Shown one piece after another: positions 7,262-13,967 of a DNA stretch of 64,000 nt (positions are counted from its first letter, which is position 1; every line of letters starts with the position of its first letter). Made by a program: the position numbers and the translations under genes. This DNA comes from Nocardioides deserti (GTDB taxonomy: Bacteria > Actinomycetota > Actinomycetes > Propionibacteriales > Nocardioidaceae), in assembly GCF_014266025.1 (NCBI RefSeq), contig NZ_JACMYC010000002.1, positions 248,001-312,000 of the forward strand, in the 5' to 3' direction. The notes beneath the pieces are model-generated. The model was not told the DNA's origin. It did not search any database and saw only the letters and a list, made by a program, of their open reading frames with translations.

Positions 7262-8971
7262 GTGCACCACATCGGCATCGACCTCGCCTGGGGCGAGCGC
7301 CAGCCCACCGGGCTCGCCGTGCTCGACGAGGACGGGGCGCTGGTGCACGTCTCCGCGGTGCGGACCGACGACGAGATCGTCGAGCGGCTCGTGGCGTACG
7401 TCGAGGGGCCGTGCCTGGTCGCAGTCGACGCCCCGCTGGTCGTGCGCAACGAGACCGGCTCGCGGCCGGCGGAGAAGGCGCTGACCCGGGACTTCCGTCG
7501 CTTCGAGGCCGGCTGCCACCCCTCGAACCTCGCCAAGCCGGAGTTCCGCGACGGGCCGCGCGGCGCGCGGGTGTGCAAGCGGCTGGGCCTCGACATGGAC
7601 CCCCGGTCCGGCCGGGCGCGGCGCGCGATCGAGGTCTACCCCCACCCGGCGACGATCGTGCTCTTCGGGCTCGAGCGGACCCTGAAGTACAAGGACAAGC
7701 GCGGCCGCGAGGTGGAGCTGCTCCGCAGCGAGCTGCTGCGGCTGATGACCTACGTCGAGTCGGTCGTGCCCACCGACACCGGTCGCGACGGCGGGGCGTG
7801 GGCCGCGCTGCGGTCGGCTGTGGAGACCGCGACCCGCAAGAGCCAGCTGCGTGTCGTGGAGGACCAGGTCGACGCGGTCGTGTGCGCCTACGTCGGCCGC
7901 TTCGCCGACCTCCACCCCGACCGGACGACGGTCTACGGCGACCTCGCCGAGGGCTACATCGTCACGCCGTCGCTGCCCGACGAGAGCGCCGCGATCCGCT
8001 CGGCGATCCAGGCGTACGCCGCGCAGCACGCCGAGCTGTCGGCCGCCGGCGAGCGGGCGGTCGCGCTGGTGACCTCGATCCTCGACGAGGCCGGCATCAA
8101 CTACCTGACCGTCACCGGACGCACGAAGTCGGTCGCGTCGTTCGCGGAGAAGGCCGGGCGGGTGCGCGACGGCCAACCGATGTACCCCGCCCCGCTCACC
8201 GACATCACCGACCAGCTCGGCGTCCGGGTGATCACCTACGTCCAGGACGACGTCGAGGCGGTCGCCGGGCTGCTCGCCGACCAGGTCGTCGTCCACGACG
8301 ACCGCGACATGGGCCAGCAGACCGCCCGAGAGGGGCGGTGGGGATACGCCTCGCGGCACCTGCTGGTCGCCCTCGACGCCGCGCGCGAGTCCCAGGCGGC
8401 GTACGCCGGTCTGCGCGGGCGGGTCGCGCAGGTGCAGGTCCGCACGGTGCTGCAGCACGCGTGGGCTGAGTTCGAGCACGACATCCGCTACAAGGGGTCG
8501 GTGCCCGAGGAGCACGCGCCGGAGTTCGACCGCCGCTTCACCCTGGCCGCGGGGCTGCTCGAGCTGGCCGACCGGGAGTTCTCCACGATCCGCGAGCGGC
8601 TCCGCGCCGAGCCCGCCGCGCCCGCCGCTCCGGTCGCCGACGACGACCCACGCCTGGAGCCGCGGGAGCTCGCGGCGTTCCTCGCCGGGCAGTACGCCGA
8701 CGCCGGCTGGTCGCGCACCGACCACTACGCCTGGATCTCCGGCCTCCTGCTCGAGCTCGGCATCACCTCCCTCGACGAGCTCGGCGACGCCCTGCGCCCC
8801 ACCGCCGCGATGCCGATCAACGAGCGGATGGACTACCGCTACCCGCCCGGCGCCGTCCGTCGCCTCGACGACGCCCTCCTCGCCGTCTTCGGCGAGCGGT
8901 ACGTCGACCTCCACGGCAACGCCCACCGTGCGGGTCTGCTGCGCCAGCGTCTCGACAAGCTCCGCACCTGA
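7262..8971 (+). CDS. DUF429 (RNase H-like) domain fused to a RelA/SpoT alarmone synthetase domain
   Basis: A 569-residue two-domain protein. Residues 1 to about 235 are DUF429: GIDLAWGE at 4-11, VAVDAPL near 53, EVYPHPA near 123 and VDAVVCAYVG near 203, so the acidic residues expected of an RNase H-like metal site are present. Residues from about 245 are a single-domain (p)ppGpp synthetase: TGRTKSVASFAEKA near 285, DQLGVRVIT with Asp317, GYASRHL, and QVQVRTVLQHAWAEFEHD near 390. At the position of the usual catalytic Glu of the ExQxRT motif there is Gln390. A further 90-residue helical tail follows. There is no hydrolase, TGS or ACT domain. A CAGGCT box six bases upstream fits a leaderless GTG start. 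It may couple a nuclease-like activity or sensor to alarmone signalling; that is inference. Confidence 0.85.
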   Translation: MHHIGIDLAWGERQPTGLAVLDEDGALVHVSAVRTDDEIVERLVAYVEGPCLVAVDAPLVVRNETGSRPAEKALTRDFRRFEAGCHPSNLAKPEFRDGPRGARVCKRLGLDMDPRSGRARRAIEVYPHPATIVLFGLERTLKYKDKRGREVELLRSELLRLMTYVESVVPTDTGRDGGAWAALRSAVETATRKSQLRVVEDQVDAVVCAYVGRFADLHPDRTTVYGDLAEGYIVTPSLPDESAAIRSAIQAYAAQHAELSAAGERAVALVTSILDEAGINYLTVTGRTKSVASFAEKAGRVRDGQPMYPAPLTDITDQLGVRVITYVQDDVEAVAGLLADQVVVHDDRDMGQQTAREGRWGYASRHLLVALDAARESQAAYAGLRGRVAQVQVRTVLQHAWAEFEHDIRYKGSVPEEHAPEFDRRFTLAAGLLELADREFSTIRERLRAEPAAPAAPVADDDPRLEPRELAAFLAGQYADAGWSRTDHYAWISGLLLELGITSLDELGDALRPTAAMPINERMDYRYPPGAVRRLDDALLAVFGERYVDLHGNAHRAGLLRQRLDKLRT

Positions 8972-9056
8972 CCCCCGACTCACCCCGCGCGCCCCCACCT
9001 CTGGCGGCCGACCTATGGCCTGCGGGCCCGTGGGGGGTAGCGGTAGGAGCAGCTCG

Positions 9057-9101
9057 GCTGGTTTCGAAGACGGCTCGCTGGCGCTCGTCTGCTCGACCAG
9101 C
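9057..9101. repeat. Dispersed REP-like hairpin
   Basis: GCTGGTTTCGA and TCGACCAGC pair around a GC-rich core in the gap between two converging genes. The reverse complement shares its order of short blocks (TCGAGCAG, CGAGC, CGA-ACC) with sequence at 62936-62975, and partly with 15907-15922. It looks like a small intergenic repeat family that may also act as a terminator. Confidence 0.4.
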
Positions 9102-9113
9102 GCCGGATCGGCC

Positions 9114-10109
9114 TCAGGAGGAGGGGGCGGCGGCGCGGAGCTTGTCGAGGAGCGGGACGGCGGCGTCGGTGAGGAACTGCTCCTGGAGGGCGTCGCCGAC
9201 CTGGACGAGGGCGATGTCGGTGAAGCCGGCCTCCCAGAAGGCCGAGACGGACTCGACGATCCTGTCGAGGTCGGGGCCGCAGGGGATGGAGTCGGCGACG
9301 TCCTCGGGCCGGACGAACTGGGTGGCGCCGGAGAAGCCGGCGGGGGTGGGGAGGTCGGAGTTGACCTTCCAACCGCCGGCGAACCAGCGGAACTGCTCGT
9401 GCGCGAGCTTCGTGGCGGCCTCCTCGTCGGGACCCCAGCAGATCGGGATCTGGCCGACGGCGCGGGTGCCACCGGAGCCGATCGTCGGCGCGCCGTCGAC
9501 GGCGTTCCAGCCCTCGATGAGGTCGGCGCGAGGCTCGGTCGCGATGAGGTGGTCGGCGAGCGGGGCGAGCGCCTCCATGCCGCGCTCACCGGCGACGGCG
9601 ACGCCGATGTCGACTCCCTCCTCGGGCAGGTCCCAGATCCGGGCGGACTCGACGTCGAAGTGCGACCCCCGGTAGTCGACCAGCTCGCCGGTGTGCAGCG
9701 CGCGGATGATCTCGACCGCCTCGACGAGCATCTCCTGGCGCTGTCCGATGGCGGGCCACCCGGCGCCGACGACGTGCTCGTTCAGGTTCTCCCCGCTGCC
9801 CAGCCCGAGCGTGAACCGCCCCTCGGCGAGGATCTGCAGCGTCGCGGCCTTCTGGGCGACGACGGCGGGGTGGTAGCGCAGCGTCGGGCAGGTCACGTAC
9901 GTCATCAGGTCGACCCGCTCGGTGGCGTGGGCGACGGCGCCGAGTGTGGTCCAGGCGTACGGCGCGTGGCCCTGCTCGGTGAGCCAGGGTGAGTAGTGGT
10001 CGCTGGAGACCTCGAAGTCGAAGCCGGCGGTCTCCGCGGCGACGGCGTACTTCACCAGCTCCCGCGGGCCGCTCTGCTCGGTCATGAGGGTGTAGCCGAA
10101 GCGCGTCAT
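9114..10109 (-). CDS. LLM class F420-dependent oxidoreductase (TIGR03557 type)
   Basis: A 331-residue luciferase-like (beta/alpha)8 barrel. Its start MTRFGYTLMTEQSGP, the SDHYSPWLTEQGHAPYAWTTLGA block, TCPTLRYHPAVVAQKAATLQ and GLGSGENLNEHVVG are characteristic of the F420-dependent glucose-6-phosphate-dehydrogenase-like subfamily common in Actinobacteria. It probably transfers hydride between F420 and an unidentified substrate. It runs alone on the minus strand and converges with the DUF429-synthetase gene. A TACCGC block upstream of the ATG is a weak -10 candidate. Confidence 0.87.
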   Translation of the reverse strand: MTRFGYTLMTEQSGPRELVKYAVAAETAGFDFEVSSDHYSPWLTEQGHAPYAWTTLGAVAHATERVDLMTYVTCPTLRYHPAVVAQKAATLQILAEGRFTLGLGSGENLNEHVVGAGWPAIGQRQEMLVEAVEIIRALHTGELVDYRGSHFDVESARIWDLPEEGVDIGVAVAGERGMEALAPLADHLIATEPRADLIEGWNAVDGAPTIGSGGTRAVGQIPICWGPDEEAATKLAHEQFRWFAGGWKVNSDLPTPAGFSGATQFVRPEDVADSIPCGPDLDRIVESVSAFWEAGFTDIALVQVGDALQEQFLTDAAVPLLDKLRAAAPSS

Positions 10110-10136
10110 GGCCCAGCGGTACCCACGTGAGCGGGG

Positions 10137-10892
10137 TCAGTCGTCCTGCTGCTCGTCGACCTTCTTCTTGATCCGGCCCATGCCGGGCAGGTTCATCACC
10201 AGCTCGCTGAGCTCGCGGGTCACCTCGAGCATGTCGTGCATGTCGGGGGCGACGCTGTCGAGACGCTGCATCAGGGGCATGACGTCCTCGCGCAGCGCCG
10301 TCTCGAGCGCGGGGAGCTTGTCGATCATGCCGACAGCGGCGGCGACCTCGTCGGGGCTCGTGGTCTCGCCGAGCCGCACCAGCACCGGCTCGAGCGCCTG
10401 CAGCGTCGGCTCGAGCCGCTCGGCGAGGTCGAGCATCCGCCCGACGGCGCCCTCCTCGACGCGGCGCAGCAGGACGTCGGCGCGTTCGCGTACGTCGTCC
10501 AGGCCGCCCATCGCTCGCTCGCCCTTGTCGGCGATCCGCTGCGCCTGGTCGACCATGTTCGAGGCCCGCTCGCGCACGTCGTCGACACCGCCGATCGCCC
10601 GGTCTGCCTTCGCGCGGACGTCCTGGACGCCGGCGATCGTGTCGTCGGCCCGCTGGCGGACGCCGTCCACCCCGTCGATCACCTCGTCGGCTCGGACGCG
10701 GACGCCCTCGACCTCCTCCAGCAGCCCCTCGACGCGCACGAGCAGCGCCTGCACTTGCCCGACGATCCCGCCGGCCGAGGCCAGCAGCGCCTCGGCGCCG
10801 GTGAGCAGGTTCGTGGCGCGGGGCGCGACGGCGATCGCCTGCTCGACCAGCTGCCGGAGGTCGCTGGGGCCGGGGACGGACGGGAGCCTCAT
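10137..10892 (-). CDS. Coiled-coil protein with six 14-residue repeats
   Basis: A 251-residue, mostly helical protein of unknown function. From about residue 55 it is built of six consecutive 14-residue units, each beginning V/I-R-x-R/K-A-D or a close variant and ending in G-V-D-D-like residues (VRVRADEVIDGVDG, VRQRADDTIAGVQD, VRAKADRAIGGVDD and three more). Fourteen residues equal two heptads, so this should be a long, regular coiled coil. The rest is also heptad-rich and the C-terminus is basic then acidic (MGRIKKKVDEQQDD). No signal peptide or membrane helix is visible. The start at 10892 (MRLPSV) is chosen over a longer reading frame that has no coding character. It is divergent from the DinB gene. 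Confidence 0.75.
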   Translation of the reverse strand: MRLPSVPGPSDLRQLVEQAIAVAPRATNLLTGAEALLASAGGIVGQVQALLVRVEGLLEEVEGVRVRADEVIDGVDGVRQRADDTIAGVQDVRAKADRAIGGVDDVRERASNMVDQAQRIADKGERAMGGLDDVRERADVLLRRVEEGAVGRMLDLAERLEPTLQALEPVLVRLGETTSPDEVAAAVGMIDKLPALETALREDVMPLMQRLDSVAPDMHDMLEVTRELSELVMNLPGMGRIKKKVDEQQDD

Positions 10893-10933
10893 GGGACGCC
10901 GGTACCCCCAGGTGCGACGTACCGTCGGTAGGC

Positions 10934-11437
10934 ATGACTCCCGCAGAGCTGCTGAAGGAATCGTTCGGTCGCGTCGTCGAGAGCGGTACGGCGGTGGTGG
11001 ACGGCCTGTCCGAGGACCAGCTGGTCCACCGGCCGGCACCGGGGACCAACCCGATCGCGTGGCTGGTCTGGCACCTCGCCCGGGTGCAGGACGACCACGT
11101 CGCCGAGGTGGCCGGTCGCGAGCAGGTGTGGACGGCGCAGGGGTTCGCCGACCGGTTCGGGCTGCCGTTCGAGCGCGACGCGACCGGCTACGGCCAGTCC
11201 GACGAGGAGGTCGGTCAGGTGCGCGCGTCGGCGGACCTGCTGGCGGCGTACCTCCGGGCGGTGCACGAGCAGACCGTCGCCTACCTCGACACAACCACCG
11301 CCGACGACCTGGACCGCGTCGTCGACGAGCAGTGGGACCCGCCCGTGACGCTCGGCGTCCGGCTGGTCAGCGTCGTCAACGACGACACCCAGCACGTCGG
11401 TCAGGCGGCGTACGTCAGGGGGTTGCTGCCCTCGTGA
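10934..11437 (+). CDS. DinB/DUF664-family protein (mycothiol-dependent enzyme fold)
   Basis: A 167-residue four-helix-bundle protein. NPIAWLVWHLARVQDDHVAE near residue 40 supplies the first metal-binding His, and NDDTQHVGQAAYVRGLL near the C-terminus the last, the DinB signature. In Actinobacteria such proteins are often mycothiol-dependent transferases or detoxification enzymes. A TACCGT box eight bases before the ATG suggests a leaderless transcript. Its last 23 bases overlap the end of the converging MFS gene. Confidence 0.82.
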   Translation: MTPAELLKESFGRVVESGTAVVDGLSEDQLVHRPAPGTNPIAWLVWHLARVQDDHVAEVAGREQVWTAQGFADRFGLPFERDATGYGQSDEEVGQVRASADLLAAYLRAVHEQTVAYLDTTTADDLDRVVDEQWDPPVTLGVRLVSVVNDDTQHVGQAAYVRGLLPS

Positions 11438-12710
11438 CGCGGTAGCGCACGAACGACGGCACAGCGAGCGCGGCGACGACCGTCCCGATCACGACGAGCA
11501 CGCCACCGCCGGCGGCCGCGGCAGCAGTGCCGACCGCGGCCGCGGCGGCGCCGTGCGCCACGTCCGCGACGCGCGGGCCGCCGGCCACGACCACGACGAA
11601 GACGCCCTGGAGCCGGCCGCGGACGGAGTCGGTCGCCGCGGCCTGGAGCATCGAGGTGCGGAACGCCGCCGACGCCATGTCCGCCGCGCCGCCCACGACC
11701 AGCATCAGCAGCGCGACCACGAGCATCGGCCCGCGCCACTGGTCGGCCAGGCCCACGGCGAGGCCGAACCCGGTCATCGCGACGCCCCACACGATGATGC
11801 ACCAGATGACGGCCAGACCCTGCCGCTCGATCCGCGAGACCCAGCCGCTGAGGACGCCGCCGAGCACCGCGCCGGCCGGGATCGCCGCGAAGAGCGCCGC
11901 GAACACCAGCCCGCCCTCGTCCGGCCCGCCGAAGTCGAGGTGCGCGATCTCCGGGAACAGCGCCCGCGGCATGCCGAAGACCATCGCGATGATGTCGACG
12001 ACGAACGACATCAGCAGCACCGGATGGCCGCGGAGGTACGCCAGTCCCTCGACCACCGAGCGCAGCCCCGGTGCGCCGGCCATCGCGCCGAGCACCGGCA
12101 GCGGGGGCAGCCGGACCACCGCGCTGAGCGTCGCCAGCAGCGTGAACGTGTCGATCAGGTAGAGCCACTCGAAGCCGAGCACCGGGATCAGCGCGCCGGC
12201 CACCAGCGGGCCGGCGATGGCGCCGGCCTGGAAGACGGTCATGTTCAGCGAGTTGGCCGCCGGCAGCAGCTCGGGCTCGAGAAGCCGCGGCAGCAGCGCG
12301 CTGCGCGTGGGCTGGTTGACCGCGAAGAACGCCTGCTGCACCGCGAACAGGCACAGCAGCGGCCACACGCCGATGCCCCCGACGGCGGCCTGCGCCCAGA
12401 ACAGCCCGCTGGTCACGATCAGCCCGACCGTGCTGCAGATGAGGATCGTGCGGCGGTCGAAGACGTCGGCCAGTGCGCCGCCGTACAGCCCGAAGACGAC
12501 GAGCGGCACGAGCCCGAAGAGGCCGGTGAGCCCGACGTACGCCGACGAGCCGGTCTCTGCGTAGATCTGCGCCGGCACCGCCACGACCGTCAGCTGCGCG
12601 CCGATGACCGTGATGATGTTGGCGACCCACAGCCGCCGGAAGTGGTCGTTGCGCAGCGGCCGGGTGTCCGCCAGCAGCCCCCGGAACCGTCCTGGTGCTG
12701 CTCCTCCCAC
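11415..12710 (-). CDS. MFS exporter (EntS-like, MFS_3)
   Basis: A 431-residue transporter with 12 predicted membrane helices. The N-terminus NDHFRRLWVANIITVIGAQLT followed by YAETGSSAYVGLTGL and the loop GGALADVFDRRTILI is the typical MFS_3/EntS form of drug or siderophore exporters. The central loop around residue 215 is short. It most likely exports a small molecule by proton antiport. TAGGTT lies eight bases upstream of the GTG, another leaderless arrangement. The 3' end overlaps the DinB gene tail to tail by 23 bases. Confidence 0.87.
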   Translation of the reverse strand: MGGAAPGRFRGLLADTRPLRNDHFRRLWVANIITVIGAQLTVVAVPAQIYAETGSSAYVGLTGLFGLVPLVVFGLYGGALADVFDRRTILICSTVGLIVTSGLFWAQAAVGGIGVWPLLCLFAVQQAFFAVNQPTRSALLPRLLEPELLPAANSLNMTVFQAGAIAGPLVAGALIPVLGFEWLYLIDTFTLLATLSAVVRLPPLPVLGAMAGAPGLRSVVEGLAYLRGHPVLLMSFVVDIIAMVFGMPRALFPEIAHLDFGGPDEGGLVFAALFAAIPAGAVLGGVLSGWVSRIERQGLAVIWCIIVWGVAMTGFGLAVGLADQWRGPMLVVALLMLVVGGAADMASAAFRTSMLQAAATDSVRGRLQGVFVVVVAGGPRVADVAHGAAAAAVGTAAAAAGGGVLVVIGTVVAALAVPSFVRYRVTRAATP

Positions 12711-12750
12711 GGGGCGGCAACCTACGCTCGGCTCCAGTCGGGGCTCCTGC

Positions 12751-12819
12751 CGGGGTAGTAACGGTCAGGAACGTCCGTCGCGGTGATGGTCACGGACGTT
12801 TCCGCCCGTTACTACCCCG
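12751..12819. repeat. Long imperfect inverted repeat (28-bp arms)
   Basis: Arms 12751-12778 and 12792-12819 pair at 25 of 28 positions around a 13-base loop. They begin and end with CGGGGTAGTAACGG and CCGTTACTACCCCG. It lies after the GH6 stop and before the MFS promoter, so it may terminate the GH6 transcript. The arms are longer than needed for a terminator and there is no T-tract. Confidence 0.65.
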
Positions 12820-12832
12820 CGACGACCCCGGC

Positions 12833-13888
12833 TCAGCAGGTGGAGAGCTCCGGCAGGCCGAGCAGCCGGTCGGCGAGCAGGTCGCACCACACGCCGGAGC
12901 CGGGCCCGCCGTTGACGGACCCGTCGGACTCGCCGGGGTGCTTGACCCACAGCGTGCCGTCGAGCGGGCCGTCGAAGACCAGTCGCGGGGCCTTGCCGAC
13001 CCGCGCCCAGGTGGGGTTGATGACGTCGCCGGCGACCGGGTTCCGCGCACCGTTGCGGGAGGTGTCGACGACCTGCTTGACGCCGGTGACGCCGAGCTTC
13101 TTCAGCTCGCGCCGCAGCAGCGCGCCGTAGGCCTTCTCGTCGGCCAGGCTGCGGAAGTTCGACACGTTCGTCGCGATGCCCCGGCCGAAGCCGACGCCGG
13201 CCCGCTTCAGCAGCGCCGCGCGTCCGTCGTAGGGCCGCCAGTCGCTGTGGCCCGCGTCGAGGTAGGCCCACGCGCCGGCCGCCGCGAGCCGCTTGACCGC
13301 GAACCGCAGCAGCGCCACGCGGTCGCTCACGTCCTCGCAGCCGGGGTCGCCGATGAACGGGATCGCGTCCGGCTCGACGACCACCAGCGGCTTGCTCGAG
13401 CCGATGCCGGCAGCCACCTGCTTCACCCAGGCCTTGTACGCCGCGCCGTCGGCCGCACCGCCGGCCGAGTGCTGGTCGCAGTCGCGGTCCGGGATGGAGT
13501 AGACGACCAGCACCGGGGTCTTGCGCGCGGCGGCCGCGAGGCCGACGTACTCGCCGACGACGTCGCGGACGCGGTCGGTGGCGTAGTAGTCGATGCCGAG
13601 CCACAGCGCCTGCGCCTTCTTGGCGATCGGGGCGTGGCGCGTCTCGCCCGCGGTGAAGACCGGCATCCGCTGGTCGACGAACAGGCCGCGGGTCCTGCGG
13701 GGGTCCTTCGCCTTGGCCTTGGCGGTGGCTTCGGCGGTCGTGCCGGTCGTGCCGGTCGTGCTGCTCACGGAGGGCGGCGCGGACGTCTCGGCGACGGCGC
13801 TGGTCGCGCCGGCGGTGAGCGCGCCGCTCGCGAGGACGGCCGCGGCTACGTACGACGCGACGCGGGCGCGCGGGGACCGAGGAAGCAC
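12833..13888 (-). CDS. Secreted glycoside hydrolase family 6 glucanase
   Basis: A 351-residue exported beta-1,4-glucanase (endoglucanase type). A signal peptide (about residues 1-33) and a Ser/Thr-rich linker are followed by the GH6 domain: LVVYSIPDRDC near 126 (catalytic-region Asp), VVVEPDAIP near 165 with the proton-donor-type Asp, AYLDAGHSDW near 205, TNVSNFRS, DTSRNG, and LWVKHPGESDG near 317 before the final GVWCDLLADRLL. There is no carbohydrate-binding module. It hydrolyses cellulose-like glucan outside the cell. The GTG start is preceded by TAGCCT and six bases, so it is likely leaderless. It is divergent from the M3 peptidase. Confidence 0.9.
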   Translation of the reverse strand: MLPRSPRARVASYVAAAVLASGALTAGATSAVAETSAPPSVSSTTGTTGTTAEATAKAKAKDPRRTRGLFVDQRMPVFTAGETRHAPIAKKAQALWLGIDYYATDRVRDVVGEYVGLAAAARKTPVLVVYSIPDRDCDQHSAGGAADGAAYKAWVKQVAAGIGSSKPLVVVEPDAIPFIGDPGCEDVSDRVALLRFAVKRLAAAGAWAYLDAGHSDWRPYDGRAALLKRAGVGFGRGIATNVSNFRSLADEKAYGALLRRELKKLGVTGVKQVVDTSRNGARNPVAGDVINPTWARVGKAPRLVFDGPLDGTLWVKHPGESDGSVNGGPGSGVWCDLLADRLLGLPELSTC

Positions 13889-13910
13889 CCGCCCAGGCTA
13901 CGGGCGGGTG
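13886..13910. promoter_or_regulatory. Hairpin and leaderless promoter at the GH6 start
   Basis: CACCCGCCC and GGGCGGGTG form perfect 9-bp arms around a 7-base loop, and the GH6 GTG lies in one arm. On the minus strand TAGCCT stands six bases before that GTG and so spans the loop. The DNA could be an operator, or the RNA could be folded at its start. Confidence 0.5.
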
Positions 13911-13954
13911 CGCCGCCGTGGACCGGAACGGACGGGACCGTCGGACCCCGCGCC

Positions 13955-13960
13955 TACGAT
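13955..13960 (+). promoter_or_regulatory. -10 box of the M3 peptidase, leaderless
   Basis: TACGAT is followed by seven bases and the GTG at 13968. This fixes the start and rejects a longer upstream reading frame. Confidence 0.55.
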
Positions 13961-13967
13961 CGGGCGC

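Noticed and set aside
11415..11437. A frameshift suspected because the DinB and MFS genes overlap by 23 bases.
   Set aside because: Both proteins end as full-length family members; short tail-to-tail overlaps are common in such genomes.
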